Below are positions 33,843 through 41,721 of a stretch of DNA of 64,000 bases, one piece after another (position 1 is the first letter of the stretch; each line of letters opens with the position of its first letter). A program made the translations under genes and the position numbers. The DNA lies in NCBI RefSeq assembly GCF_002970975.1, contig NZ_PNFA01000018.1, forward strand, positions 1 through 64,000, given 5' to 3'. Under the pieces are notes generated by a model that searched no databases, was not told the DNA's origin, and saw only the letters and a list, made by a program, of their open reading frames with translations. The DNA is from Microbacterium halophytorum. GTDB lineage: Bacteria > Actinomycetota > Actinomycetes > Actinomycetales > Microbacteriaceae.

Positions 33843-35069
33843 ATGACGACATTCCCCGACGGCTTCCTCTGGGGCGCCTCGACGGCGGGCCACCAGGTCG
33901 AGGGCAACAACATCAACAGTGACTGGTGGGCCCGCGAGGGCAAGATGCCCGGCATGGAGCCCTCCGGCGACGCGTGCGACAGTTACCACCGCTACGGCGA
34001 AGACATCGACCTACTCGCCGACGCGGGCCTCACGTCGTACCGCTTCAGCCTCGAGTGGTCGCGCATCGAACCGAAGAAGGGGCAGTTCTCGAACGCCGAA
34101 CTCGCGCACTACCGCCGGATGATCGAGAAGTGCTTCGCCCGCGGCGTCACACCCGTCGTCACGCTGCAGCATTTCACGACCCCGCAGTGGTTCGCGGAGC
34201 AGGGCGGCTGGACCTCGCCCGATGCGCTCGATCTGTTCGTGCGCTACGCCGATCGGGCGACGGCCATCCTCGACGGTGTCGAGTGGGTCGTCACGATGAA
34301 CGAGCCGAACATGCAGGCGGCGATCATGACCGCGATGCGCCGGATGCAGGAGCAGCAGTCCGAGAAGTGGCAGAGTCCGACGGTGGACGGCGACGGCGAC
34401 GGCGACGGCGAAGAGAAGAAATCGCACTCGAAGTTCCTCGAGTACGCCGACCCCGAGATCGGGCGCATGTTCGTGCGGATCCACCACGCGGCCCGCGCCG
34501 TGCTGCGCGAGAAGACCGACGCGAAGGTCGGCTGGACCGTCGCGGCGGGTGCACTCACGGCGCTCCCGGGTGGCGAGGAGAAGCTGCGCGAAATCCGGTA
34601 CGGCAAGGAGGACGTGTACTGGGAGGGCGCCAGGGGCGACGACTTCGTCGGCGTGCAGGCGTACTCGAGCCAGCAGGTCGACGCCGACGGGCTGGTGCCG
34701 CACCCGCCGCACCCCGACAACACCCTCGTCGGCACGGCGTACCGGCCCGATTCGCTTGCCATGGCGGTCAGGCATGCGTGGGAGGTCTCGGGCGGCACCC
34801 CGATCCTGGTGACGGAGAACGGCATCGCGACCCGTGACGACGCGCAGCGCATTCGCTACATGGAGGCGGCGCTCGCCGGCCTGGGCGAGGCCATGGGTGA
34901 GGGCATCGACGTGCTCGGCTACCTGCACTGGTCGCTGCTCGACAACTACGAGTGGGGGCACTGGGAGCCGACCTTCGGCCTGATCGCGGTCGACCGCGAG
35001 ACCTTCGCCCGCACGCCGAAGCCCAGCCTCGGCTGGCTCGGCGGCGTTGCCCGCACGGGCCGGATCTGA
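33843..35069 (+). CDS. GH1 beta-glycosidase
   Basis: Retaining beta-glycosidase of 408 residues, on the short side for GH1. Acid/base Glu154 (TMNEPN) and nucleophile Glu325 (VTENGIA) are present, with FLWGASTAGHQVEG at the start and WSLLDNYEWGHW near the end. Between them (about residues 183-195) is an acidic microrepeat DGDGDGDGEE encoded by repeats of GACGGC, which looks like a local expansion in a surface loop. The GH1 +1 subsite region also differs from the first GH1 at 4896, so another substrate is likely. Co-transcribed with the rhamnosidase, it may remove the sugar exposed after rhamnose is taken off. Confidence 0.93.
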   Translation: MTTFPDGFLWGASTAGHQVEGNNINSDWWAREGKMPGMEPSGDACDSYHRYGEDIDLLADAGLTSYRFSLEWSRIEPKKGQFSNAELAHYRRMIEKCFARGVTPVVTLQHFTTPQWFAEQGGWTSPDALDLFVRYADRATAILDGVEWVVTMNEPNMQAAIMTAMRRMQEQQSEKWQSPTVDGDGDGDGEEKKSHSKFLEYADPEIGRMFVRIHHAARAVLREKTDAKVGWTVAAGALTALPGGEEKLREIRYGKEDVYWEGARGDDFVGVQAYSSQQVDADGLVPHPPHPDNTLVGTAYRPDSLAMAVRHAWEVSGGTPILVTENGIATRDDAQRIRYMEAALAGLGEAMGEGIDVLGYLHWSLLDNYEWGHWEPTFGLIAVDRETFARTPKPSLGWLGGVARTGRI

Positions 35070-35088
35070 GCGGCGGGAACGAGCTGTC

Positions 35089-35104
35089 GGCAACCGATTG
35101 AGTA
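35089..35104. promoter_or_regulatory. LacI operator 3, upstream auxiliary site
   Basis: CGGCAACCGATTGAGT, 78 bp (centre to centre) upstream of operator 4, in the leader of the binding-protein operon. A second site at this distance could allow looping. Another half-site, TTGCCAATC, lies between them at about 35153. Confidence 0.55.
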
Positions 35105-35166
35105 GCCGAGGTGCGTTTCGAACCGTGGGATGCATCGGCGTTGCGAATTCGTTGCCAATCAGTTCT

Positions 35167-35205
35167 GGCAATCGGTTGTCATCTCAAACAGATCCTGGTT
35201 TACTT
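35167..35205 (+). promoter_or_regulatory. LacI operator 4 and promoter of the oligosaccharide ABC operon
   Basis: Operator TGGCAATCGGTTGTCA (35167-35182) contains the -35 TTGTCA (35177-35182). The -10 TTTACT (35200-35205) follows after exactly 17 nt, as in the GH78 and uxaC promoters. Confidence 0.75.
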
Positions 35206-35272
35206 CTAACTGCGGCGAGCAACCCGGCTCATCGGACCATCCGTCAGCCGCATTCATTCGAAGGAGAGTGAC

Positions 35273-36832
35273 ATGCCTCACCTCACGCGCCGTCCCCGGC
35301 GCACGGCCCTCCTGATGGGCGTGGCAACCGCGACGCTCGGCCTGACCCTGACCGCTTGCGCCGGCAGCTCGGAAGAGGCGCCATCCACAGGTGCCGAGGC
35401 GGCGATGCCCGCCGAGTACTCGGTGGCCGTGCAGTCTCCGCCGAACTCGCTCGACCCGGCGCAGGTCGCCGACGGTACGCAGATGCTGGTGTGGGGTTCG
35501 GTCATGGACACCCTGCTGGCCCGCGACCGCGACACGGGGGAGCTGATCCCGAACGCGGCGAAGGAGTGGTCGTACAACGACGACGGCACCGTGCTGACCC
35601 TCACGCTGCAGGACGGCATGACATTCAGCGACGACACGCCCGTCGACGCCGAGGCCGTGGCCGCGTCGCTCGAGCGCACGCGGCAGACGCCCGGCGTCGT
35701 GCAGGCCAAGTACTCCCAGGTCACCGAGATCGTCGCCGCCGATGAGGCGACCATCGAGATCCGCTTCGAGAGCCACGACCCCCAGTTCGTCGAGAACCTG
35801 GCGCTCGGCGCCGGCGCGTTCGCCCAGCCGGAGTCTCTCGAGGGCGAGAGCGCGGCGACCGACCCGGTCGGATCCGGGCCGTACACGCTCGACACAGAAG
35901 CGACAGTGCCGGGTACGTCGTACGTGCTCAACAAGCGCGAGGACTACTGGAACGCCGAAGCCATTCCGTTCGACACGTTCACGGTGCAGGCGATGCAGGA
36001 TCCGACGGCCTCGCTGAATGCGCTCCAGTCGGGCGAGATCGACGGCTCGACCGTGCAGGCGCAGCTCGTCGGCCAGCTCAGCACTGACGAGTTCACGCTC
36101 TCCGAGATCCCCGCGACCGCCGTCGCCGTCCTCGACATCGTCGACAAGGGCGGCGAGAACTTCCCCGCACTGGGCGACAAGCGCGTGCGCCAAGCCATCA
36201 ACCACGCCCTCGACCGGGAGGGGATCGTCACCGGTCTGTTCAGCGGTGCCGGTCAGGCGACCGAGCAGGTGTTCAACCCGGACGGCGGCGTATACGACGA
36301 GTCGCTGAACGGCACGTACGAATACGACCCGGATCTCGGCAGGGAGCTCGTCGAGGAAGCCGGGTACGCCGGCGAGACGTTCGAGATCCCGAGCACCTTC
36401 CTGTCGACGACCGTCGAGCCCGCCATCTCGGAGGCGTTCGAGAGCATCGGGCTCGGGGTCGAATGGGTCTCGGTGCCGCCCCAGCAGGCGCAGTCCGCGC
36501 ACCTGTCGGGCGACTACGGACTGACGTTCCAGATTGTCGGCTTCAACTCGGACGCCGGCGACGCGTTCTACCACTACGCAGACGGCGGCTTCGGCAACCC
36601 GATGGGCTACACGGACGACACACTCGGAACGGTGTTCTCGGAGATCGACTCGACGGTCGGCTTCGACGCGGCGCAGCCGGCGTACCAGGAACTGAACGAG
36701 TACGCCGTCGAGGAGGCGCTGACGGCGCCGATCGCATACCTCGGGTCGACGTGGGCGCTGCGTGACGGCGTGACGTACTCGGCGGTGGGCGGCCTCCCGA
36801 TGACCGTGCGGGCCTTCGGCGCCGGCGAATAG
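35273..36832 (+). CDS. ABC transporter substrate-binding lipoprotein, family 5 (DppA/OppA type)
   Basis: Binding protein of 519 residues for the importer encoded next. The lipoprotein signal ends in LTAC (Cys about residue 29). The mature protein has the family 5 layout (PPNSLDPAQVADG, AAKEWSYNDDGTVLTLTLQDGMTFSDDTPVDAEAV, RVRQAINHALDREGIV). Although the family is named for peptides, several members bind oligosaccharides or glycosides, which suits the surrounding glycosidases. It is clearly paralogous to the binding proteins at 54667-56208 and 60641-62176. Start follows AAGGAGAG. Confidence 0.93.
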   Translation: MPHLTRRPRRTALLMGVATATLGLTLTACAGSSEEAPSTGAEAAMPAEYSVAVQSPPNSLDPAQVADGTQMLVWGSVMDTLLARDRDTGELIPNAAKEWSYNDDGTVLTLTLQDGMTFSDDTPVDAEAVAASLERTRQTPGVVQAKYSQVTEIVAADEATIEIRFESHDPQFVENLALGAGAFAQPESLEGESAATDPVGSGPYTLDTEATVPGTSYVLNKREDYWNAEAIPFDTFTVQAMQDPTASLNALQSGEIDGSTVQAQLVGQLSTDEFTLSEIPATAVAVLDIVDKGGENFPALGDKRVRQAINHALDREGIVTGLFSGAGQATEQVFNPDGGVYDESLNGTYEYDPDLGRELVEEAGYAGETFEIPSTFLSTTVEPAISEAFESIGLGVEWVSVPPQQAQSAHLSGDYGLTFQIVGFNSDAGDAFYHYADGGFGNPMGYTDDTLGTVFSEIDSTVGFDAAQPAYQELNEYAVEEALTAPIAYLGSTWALRDGVTYSAVGGLPMTVRAFGAGE

Positions 36833-36840
36833 CACCGAAC

Positions 36841-36867
36841 GGGGAGGGGCGGCACGCGCCCCTCCCC
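36841..36867 (+). terminator. Hairpin between binding-protein and permease genes
   Basis: Perfect 11-bp GC-rich stem (36841-36851 with 36857-36867) 8 nt after the binding-protein stop. It corresponds to the hairpin at 2841-2875 in the first sugar importer and probably lets the binding protein outnumber the permease. Confidence 0.65.
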
Positions 36868-36885
36868 GGGAATGTTGAGAGCGCA

Positions 36886-37827
36886 ATGCTGCAGTACATC
36901 CTCAAAAGGCTCGCGAGCGGGGTCGTCCTCGCCGTCCTGATCACCCTCCTGGTATTCCTCCTGCTGAGCACGTCGTTCGACGACGTGGCGCGGACGATCC
37001 TGGGGCAGTCGTCGACGCCGGAGAGCGTCGACGCCCTGATGGTGGACAGGGGCTGGGATCGCCCGATCCTCGTGCAGTACCTCGACTGGTTGGGTGCCGC
37101 GGCGCGCGGCGACTTCGGGGTCTCGGTCTACACATCGCTGCCGGTCGGGCCCGCGGTCATCCAGCGGCTCGCCGTGACGCTGTCGATCATCGTGCCCGCC
37201 CTGATCATCACCTCGATCCTCTCGGTCCTGCTGGGCGTCTGGGCGGCGTCCCGCGGTGGTGCCGTCGACCGATTCGCGCAGCTCGTCTCGCTCGCCGGCT
37301 TCATCTTCCCCGGGCTGCTGTTGGCGATCGGCCTCGTCGTGATCTTCGCCGTGAACCTGCAATGGCTGCCGGCCACCGGCTACACGCCGTTCGGCGAAGA
37401 CCCGATCGCCTGGGTGCGGAGCATCACGATCCCCGTGATCGTGCTCGTCATCGCCGGTGTCGCGAACATGTCGGCGCAGGTGCGGGGTCGGATGATCGAC
37501 GAGCTCAGCCGGGACTACGTGCGCACGCTGCGCACCCGCGGCATCTCGAACCGCTCGATCGTGCTGAAGCACGCGCTGCGCAACGCGGGAAGCCCTGCGC
37601 TGACGGTGATGTCGCTCGAGTTCATCCAGATGTTCGGCTCGGCGCTGATCATCGAGAACGTCTTCGCGCTGCCGGGCTTCGGCAGCTATGCCTTCAACGC
37701 GTCGCTCCAGGGCGACATCCCCGTCATCCTCGGCGTATCGGCGTTCGGCGTCGTCCTCGTCACGATCGTCAACCTCGTCACCGACATCGCCAACGGCTGG
37801 CTGAACCCGAAAGCGAGGATCCAGTGA
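36886..37827 (+). CDS. ABC transporter permease, DppB type
   Basis: First membrane subunit of the peptide/oligosaccharide-family importer, 313 residues. It begins with the family's typical MLQYILKRLASGVVLAVLITLLVFLLL helix and has further helices at about 100-125, 130-165, 180-200, 235-260 and 280-300. The motif DYVRTLRTRGISNRSIVLKHALRN is the ATPase-docking loop. Its stop overlaps the GTG of the next gene. Confidence 0.94.
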   Translation: MLQYILKRLASGVVLAVLITLLVFLLLSTSFDDVARTILGQSSTPESVDALMVDRGWDRPILVQYLDWLGAAARGDFGVSVYTSLPVGPAVIQRLAVTLSIIVPALIITSILSVLLGVWAASRGGAVDRFAQLVSLAGFIFPGLLLAIGLVVIFAVNLQWLPATGYTPFGEDPIAWVRSITIPVIVLVIAGVANMSAQVRGRMIDELSRDYVRTLRTRGISNRSIVLKHALRNAGSPALTVMSLEFIQMFGSALIIENVFALPGFGSYAFNASLQGDIPVILGVSAFGVVLVTIVNLVTDIANGWLNPKARIQ

Positions 37828-39629
37828 GCTCTTCGAAAGACCCCCGCACGACGCACGTGTCGGTGCCCAGCACCGAGGCGATCGTCACCGCGAAGCGCAA
37901 GGCATCCGGACGCACGTCCACTATGCGCAAGCTGCTGCGCGACCCGCAGTTCGTGATCACCTCGGTGATCCTCGCGCTCATCTTCCTGATGGGACTGCTG
38001 ACGCCGTGGATCGCACCGCATGGCCCGAATGAGGCCGAGCTGTCGATGGTGAACGCACCGGTCGGCACGCCCAGCTACCCGCTGGGTGCCGACGAGTCCG
38101 GCCGCGACATCTTCAGTCGTCTGCTGCACTCGACGAACACCGCGCTGGTGTCGGCGGTGCTCGGCACCGGCGTCGCCGTCATCGTCGGCGTGATCGCGGG
38201 CTTGGTCGGCGGCTACTACGGGCGCCGCACGCGGTTCGTCACCGAGTGGCTTTTCAACCTGCTGATGACCGTGCCGGGCGTGCTCATCCTGATCGTACTG
38301 ATGCCCGTCACCGGCGGCGACTACCGCATCACGATGCTCATCTTCGGCGTGCTGCTCGCGCCGGGCGTCTACCGCATCGTGCGAAACCTCGTGCTGGGCG
38401 TGAAGAACGAGCTCTACGTCGATGCCGCGCGCGTCTCGGGCCTCGGCAACCTGCGCATCCTCGGCCGCCACGTACTGTCGATCGTGCGAGGGCCGATCAT
38501 CATCGCCGCCGCATTCATGGCGGGGTCGGCGATCAATGTGCAGTCGGGCCTGGCATTCCTCGGCGTCGGATCGCTCGAGATCCCGAGCTTCGGCGCGATG
38601 ATCTCGTCCGGCTTCCGCAACCTGTACATCGCGCCCACGCAGTTCCTCTGGCCCAGCCTCGTTCTCGGCGTCATCACGGCGGGCTTCGTGCTCCTCGGCA
38701 ACTCGCTGCGCGACGCGCTCGAGGGCTCGAAGCCGAAGGGTGCGAAGATCGGTGCGCGGCCGACTGCCGAGATCGCCGATGCGGCCGATGCCGGTTCGGA
38801 CGTGATCCTCGAGATCACCGACCTGCACGTGGCCTACCCCGCGGCGAACGGTGACATCATCGAGGTCGTCAAGGGCGTGAGCCTGGCCGTGCGCCAGGGC
38901 GAGGTCCTCGGCCTCGTCGGCGAATCCGGATCGGGCAAGTCGCAGACGGCGTTCTCGACGCTCGGCGTGCTGCCGAACGAGGCGATGATCCCCGCCGGTT
39001 CCATCCGGTTCGAGGGGCGGGAGCTGCTGCGGCTGTCGGACGCGGAGATGCGCAAGATCCGCGGCAGCGAGATCGCGTACATCCCGCAGGAGCCGATGAG
39101 CAACCTCGACCCGTCGTACCGGATCGGCTCGCAGCTCGTCGAGGGCGTGCGCGCGGCGCTGCCGGTGTCGAAGAAGGAAGCGCGCTCGCGCGTGCTCGCC
39201 CTGCTCGAGCGCGTCGGCATCCCCGACCCGCAGCGCACGTTCGATTCCTACCCGCACGAGATCTCGGGCGGCATGGCGCAGCGCGCGCTCATCGCGGGTG
39301 CGGTCGCCAGCCGGCCCAAGCTCCTGATCGCCGACGAGCCGACGACCGCTCTTGACGTCACGGTGCAGGCCGAGATCCTCGACCTGCTCCGCGACCTGCA
39401 GGAGGAGCTGGGCATGGCGGTGCTGATCGTCACGCACAACTTCGGCGTCGTCGCCGACGTCTGCGACCGGGTCGCCGTGATGAAGAAGGGCGAAATCGTC
39501 GAGCACGCCGAGGTGCGCGAGATGTTCGGCAATCCCCAGCACGAGTACACGAAGATGCTCCTCGGTGCGATCCTCAGCGAGGAGTCCGTGCGCGAGGATG
39601 CGCCGACCGAGGCGGGAGGGGCAGCATGA
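37824..39629 (+). CDS. Fused ABC permease (DppC) and ATP-binding protein (DppD)
   Basis: One 601-residue polypeptide joining the second permease to the first ATPase of the importer. Residues about 1-310 are a DppC-like membrane domain (helix 46-66, LGADESGRDIFSRLL, docking loop AARVSGLGNLRILGRHV). Residues about 330-600 are a complete ATPase: Walker A GESGSGKS, Q-loop IPQEPMSNLDP, signature SGGMAQRALIAGA, Walker B LLIADEPTTALD and H-loop VTHN. The linker contains KGAKIGARPTAE. Translation starts at GTG 37824 within the preceding stop (GTGA); the longer frame upstream overlaps dppB. Such fusions are known among actinobacterial transporters of this family. Confidence 0.93.
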   Translation: MSSSKDPRTTHVSVPSTEAIVTAKRKASGRTSTMRKLLRDPQFVITSVILALIFLMGLLTPWIAPHGPNEAELSMVNAPVGTPSYPLGADESGRDIFSRLLHSTNTALVSAVLGTGVAVIVGVIAGLVGGYYGRRTRFVTEWLFNLLMTVPGVLILIVLMPVTGGDYRITMLIFGVLLAPGVYRIVRNLVLGVKNELYVDAARVSGLGNLRILGRHVLSIVRGPIIIAAAFMAGSAINVQSGLAFLGVGSLEIPSFGAMISSGFRNLYIAPTQFLWPSLVLGVITAGFVLLGNSLRDALEGSKPKGAKIGARPTAEIADAADAGSDVILEITDLHVAYPAANGDIIEVVKGVSLAVRQGEVLGLVGESGSGKSQTAFSTLGVLPNEAMIPAGSIRFEGRELLRLSDAEMRKIRGSEIAYIPQEPMSNLDPSYRIGSQLVEGVRAALPVSKKEARSRVLALLERVGIPDPQRTFDSYPHEISGGMAQRALIAGAVASRPKLLIADEPTTALDVTVQAEILDLLRDLQEELGMAVLIVTHNFGVVADVCDRVAVMKKGEIVEHAEVREMFGNPQHEYTKMLLGAILSEESVREDAPTEAGGAA

Positions 39630-40450
39630 GCCTGCTCGAGATCGAGGACCTGCGGGTGAGCTTCCCCGGAAAGGGGTTCCGCGCGAAGCCGAACGAGGTG
39701 CTGCACGGCATCGACCTGGACGTCGGCGCGGGGGAGACCGTCGGCCTCGTCGGCGAGTCAGGGTCGGGCAAGACGACGATCGGCCGCGCCGTTCTCGGCC
39801 TCGTGCCGATGGCCGGCGGATCCATCCGGTTCGGCGGGCAGGAGATCGGCGGCCTCGCCGGCAAGGCGCGGCGCGGGCTCGCGAGTCACATCCAGGTGGT
39901 GTTCCAGGACCCGTACACGTCGCTGAACCCCTCGATGACGATCGGCGACATCCTCGCCGAGCCGCTCATCGTGCAGGGGGCGACGGCGCACGACGCGCGC
40001 AACAGGGTGCGCTCGCTGCTCGACAAGGTGGAGCTCCCCAGGGATGCCGTCGATCGCCTCCCGCGCGAGTTCTCCGGCGGCCAGCGCCAGCGCATCGCGA
40101 TCGCGCGGGCGTTGGCGCCCGCGCCGAAGCTGATCGTGTGCGACGAGCCGGTGTCCGCGCTCGACCTGTCGACGCAGGCGCTCGTGCTCGAGCTCCTGAT
40201 CGACCTGCAGCGGGAGACGGGGGCGTCGTACCTGTTCATCTCGCACGACCTCGCCGTCGTGCGCCATATCAGCCACCGGGTGACGGTGCTCTACCGAGGC
40301 GACCTCGTCGAGACGGGGCCGGCGGCGAAGGTCACGAGGACCCCGGACCACGAGTACACGAAGAAGCTGCTGCTGGCCTCGCCCGTCGCCGACCCCGAAG
40401 CGCAGCAGCACAACCGCGAGGCGCGCAAGCGGCTTCTGGCGGCGGAGTAG
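39626..40450 (+). CDS. ABC transporter ATP-binding protein, DppF type
   Basis: Second ATPase of the importer, 274 residues. Walker A GESGSGKT, Q-loop FQDPYTSLNPSM, signature SGGQRQRIAIARA, Walker B LIVCDEPVSALD and H-loop ISHD are intact. It ends shortly after the zone where the C-terminal oligopeptide/dipeptide extension begins. Its ATG overlaps the stop of the fused permease-ATPase. These are the only sugar-island ATPases in the window, so the other binding proteins of the family probably feed the same core. Confidence 0.94.
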   Translation: MSLLEIEDLRVSFPGKGFRAKPNEVLHGIDLDVGAGETVGLVGESGSGKTTIGRAVLGLVPMAGGSIRFGGQEIGGLAGKARRGLASHIQVVFQDPYTSLNPSMTIGDILAEPLIVQGATAHDARNRVRSLLDKVELPRDAVDRLPREFSGGQRQRIAIARALAPAPKLIVCDEPVSALDLSTQALVLELLIDLQRETGASYLFISHDLAVVRHISHRVTVLYRGDLVETGPAAKVTRTPDHEYTKKLLLASPVADPEAQQHNREARKRLLAAE

Positions 40451-40452
40451 GC

Positions 40453-41721
40453 GTGTCGGCCGAGACCGTGGCCGTCGAGGAGAGCGCCGAACGGCGAGTG
40501 CCCCGGCGGCAGATCGCCCTGCTCGTCGCGGCCACGTTCGGCGTCGCCATGGCGTCGATCGTGCCGATGTCGTTCTCGCTGGCGGTGCGGATCGAGCAGA
40601 TCGCGCCGGGGCGCACCGACCTGCTCGGCATCGTACTCGGCGTCGGCGCGGCCGCGACACTCGTCGTCGCGCCCCTGACGGGGCAGCTGAGCGACCATAC
40701 CCGGTCGCGGTGGGGGCGCCGGCGCCCGTACACCGTGCTCGGCGCGCTGGTGGGGGTCGCGGCGTCGCCGCTGCTGATGTTCGCCCCGAACGTGCCGACG
40801 CTCGCCCTCGGCTGGGTGATCGGGGCCGCCGCCTGGAACACCGTCGGCGGTTCGCTCGCGAACTGGCAGGCCGACCGCCTGCCGCGGAGCCAACGCGGAA
40901 TCGTCTCGGGCGTCACGGGCCTCGTGATGCAGGTCGCGCCCGTCGCGGGCATCCTGCTGGTCGGCGTCGCCCCCGACAGCGCGGTGTTCGTGATCCTCGT
41001 GCCCGTCGCCGCCGGGTTGCTGTTCGTCATCCCGTTCGTCGCGCTGGTCGGCGAGCCGGACAGCCGAGAGACGGCGCCCCGCGGCGGGCTCTCGCTCGGC
41101 CGCGTGATCCGGAGCTACGGTTTCCGCCCGCGTCGCTTCCCGAACTTCAGCTGGAACTGGCTCGGTCGGTTCGTCCTGTTCCTCGGCGTGATGATGACGT
41201 CGAGCTTCTCGGTGCTGCTGTTCGCGCAGCGCCTCGGCCTCGGCGTCAGCGACGTCGCGGGCGTCCTCGCCATCTCCTCCGGATTCAGCGTCGTCACCGC
41301 GTCCGTCGGTTCGCTGCTGGGCGGGTGGCTGAGCGACCGCGTCCGCCGGCAGAGCCTCGCCCTCGCCGGTGCGCTCGTGTTCGCCGGCGGAGGTACGGTG
41401 CTCGCCCTCGCGCAGGATCTCGTCGGCCTGATCGGCGGCATTCTGGCGACCTCGTTCGGCATGGCGCTGTTCGCGGCACCGTCGCAGGCGCTGTCGCTCG
41501 ACGTGCTGCCGAATCGCGAGACCGAGGCCGGCCGCTACATGGCGATCACGGCCTTCTCGCAGAAGATCCCGAGCGCCGTCGGCCCGCTGCTCGCGCCCGT
41601 CGTACTGTCCGTCGGGGCATCCAGCGGCGGTTCGAACTTCGCTCTTCTGTACTCGGTCTCCGCCGTGTGCGCCGTCATCGGCGGTTGCATCATCTGCTTT
41701 GCCGTCAAGGAGGAAACATGA
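40453..41721 (+). CDS. MFS sugar transporter
   Basis: Twelve-helix major facilitator of 422 residues, GTG start 2 bp after the ATPase stop. The loop between helices 2 and 3 reads GQLSDHTRSRWGRRRPY, the motif shared by glycoside-pentoside-hexuronide and SLC45-like sugar carriers. A second copy of the motif, GGWLSDRVRRQSLAL, marks the second half. It may take up a released or related sugar, or export one. Its stop overlaps the ATG of the GH2 gene (ATGA), so it belongs to this catabolic operon. Confidence 0.85.
   Translation: MSAETVAVEESAERRVPRRQIALLVAATFGVAMASIVPMSFSLAVRIEQIAPGRTDLLGIVLGVGAAATLVVAPLTGQLSDHTRSRWGRRRPYTVLGALVGVAASPLLMFAPNVPTLALGWVIGAAAWNTVGGSLANWQADRLPRSQRGIVSGVTGLVMQVAPVAGILLVGVAPDSAVFVILVPVAAGLLFVIPFVALVGEPDSRETAPRGGLSLGRVIRSYGFRPRRFPNFSWNWLGRFVLFLGVMMTSSFSVLLFAQRLGLGVSDVAGVLAISSGFSVVTASVGSLLGGWLSDRVRRQSLALAGALVFAGGGTVLALAQDLVGLIGGILATSFGMALFAAPSQALSLDVLPNRETEAGRYMAITAFSQKIPSAVGPLLAPVVLSVGASSGGSNFALLYSVSAVCAVIGGCIICFAVKEET

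Noticed and set aside
31521..33989. Antisense open frame of 822 codons opposite GH78
   Set aside because: Shadow of the rhamnosidase gene; no ribosome-binding site and biased composition.
34387..34412. Short tandem GACGGC repeats as a CRISPR-like array
   Set aside because: The repeats have no spacers and are part of the GH1 coding frame.
35150..35162. Possible ninth LacI operator (TTGCCAATC)
   Set aside because: Only one half-site is present; it was mentioned with operator 3 but not counted.
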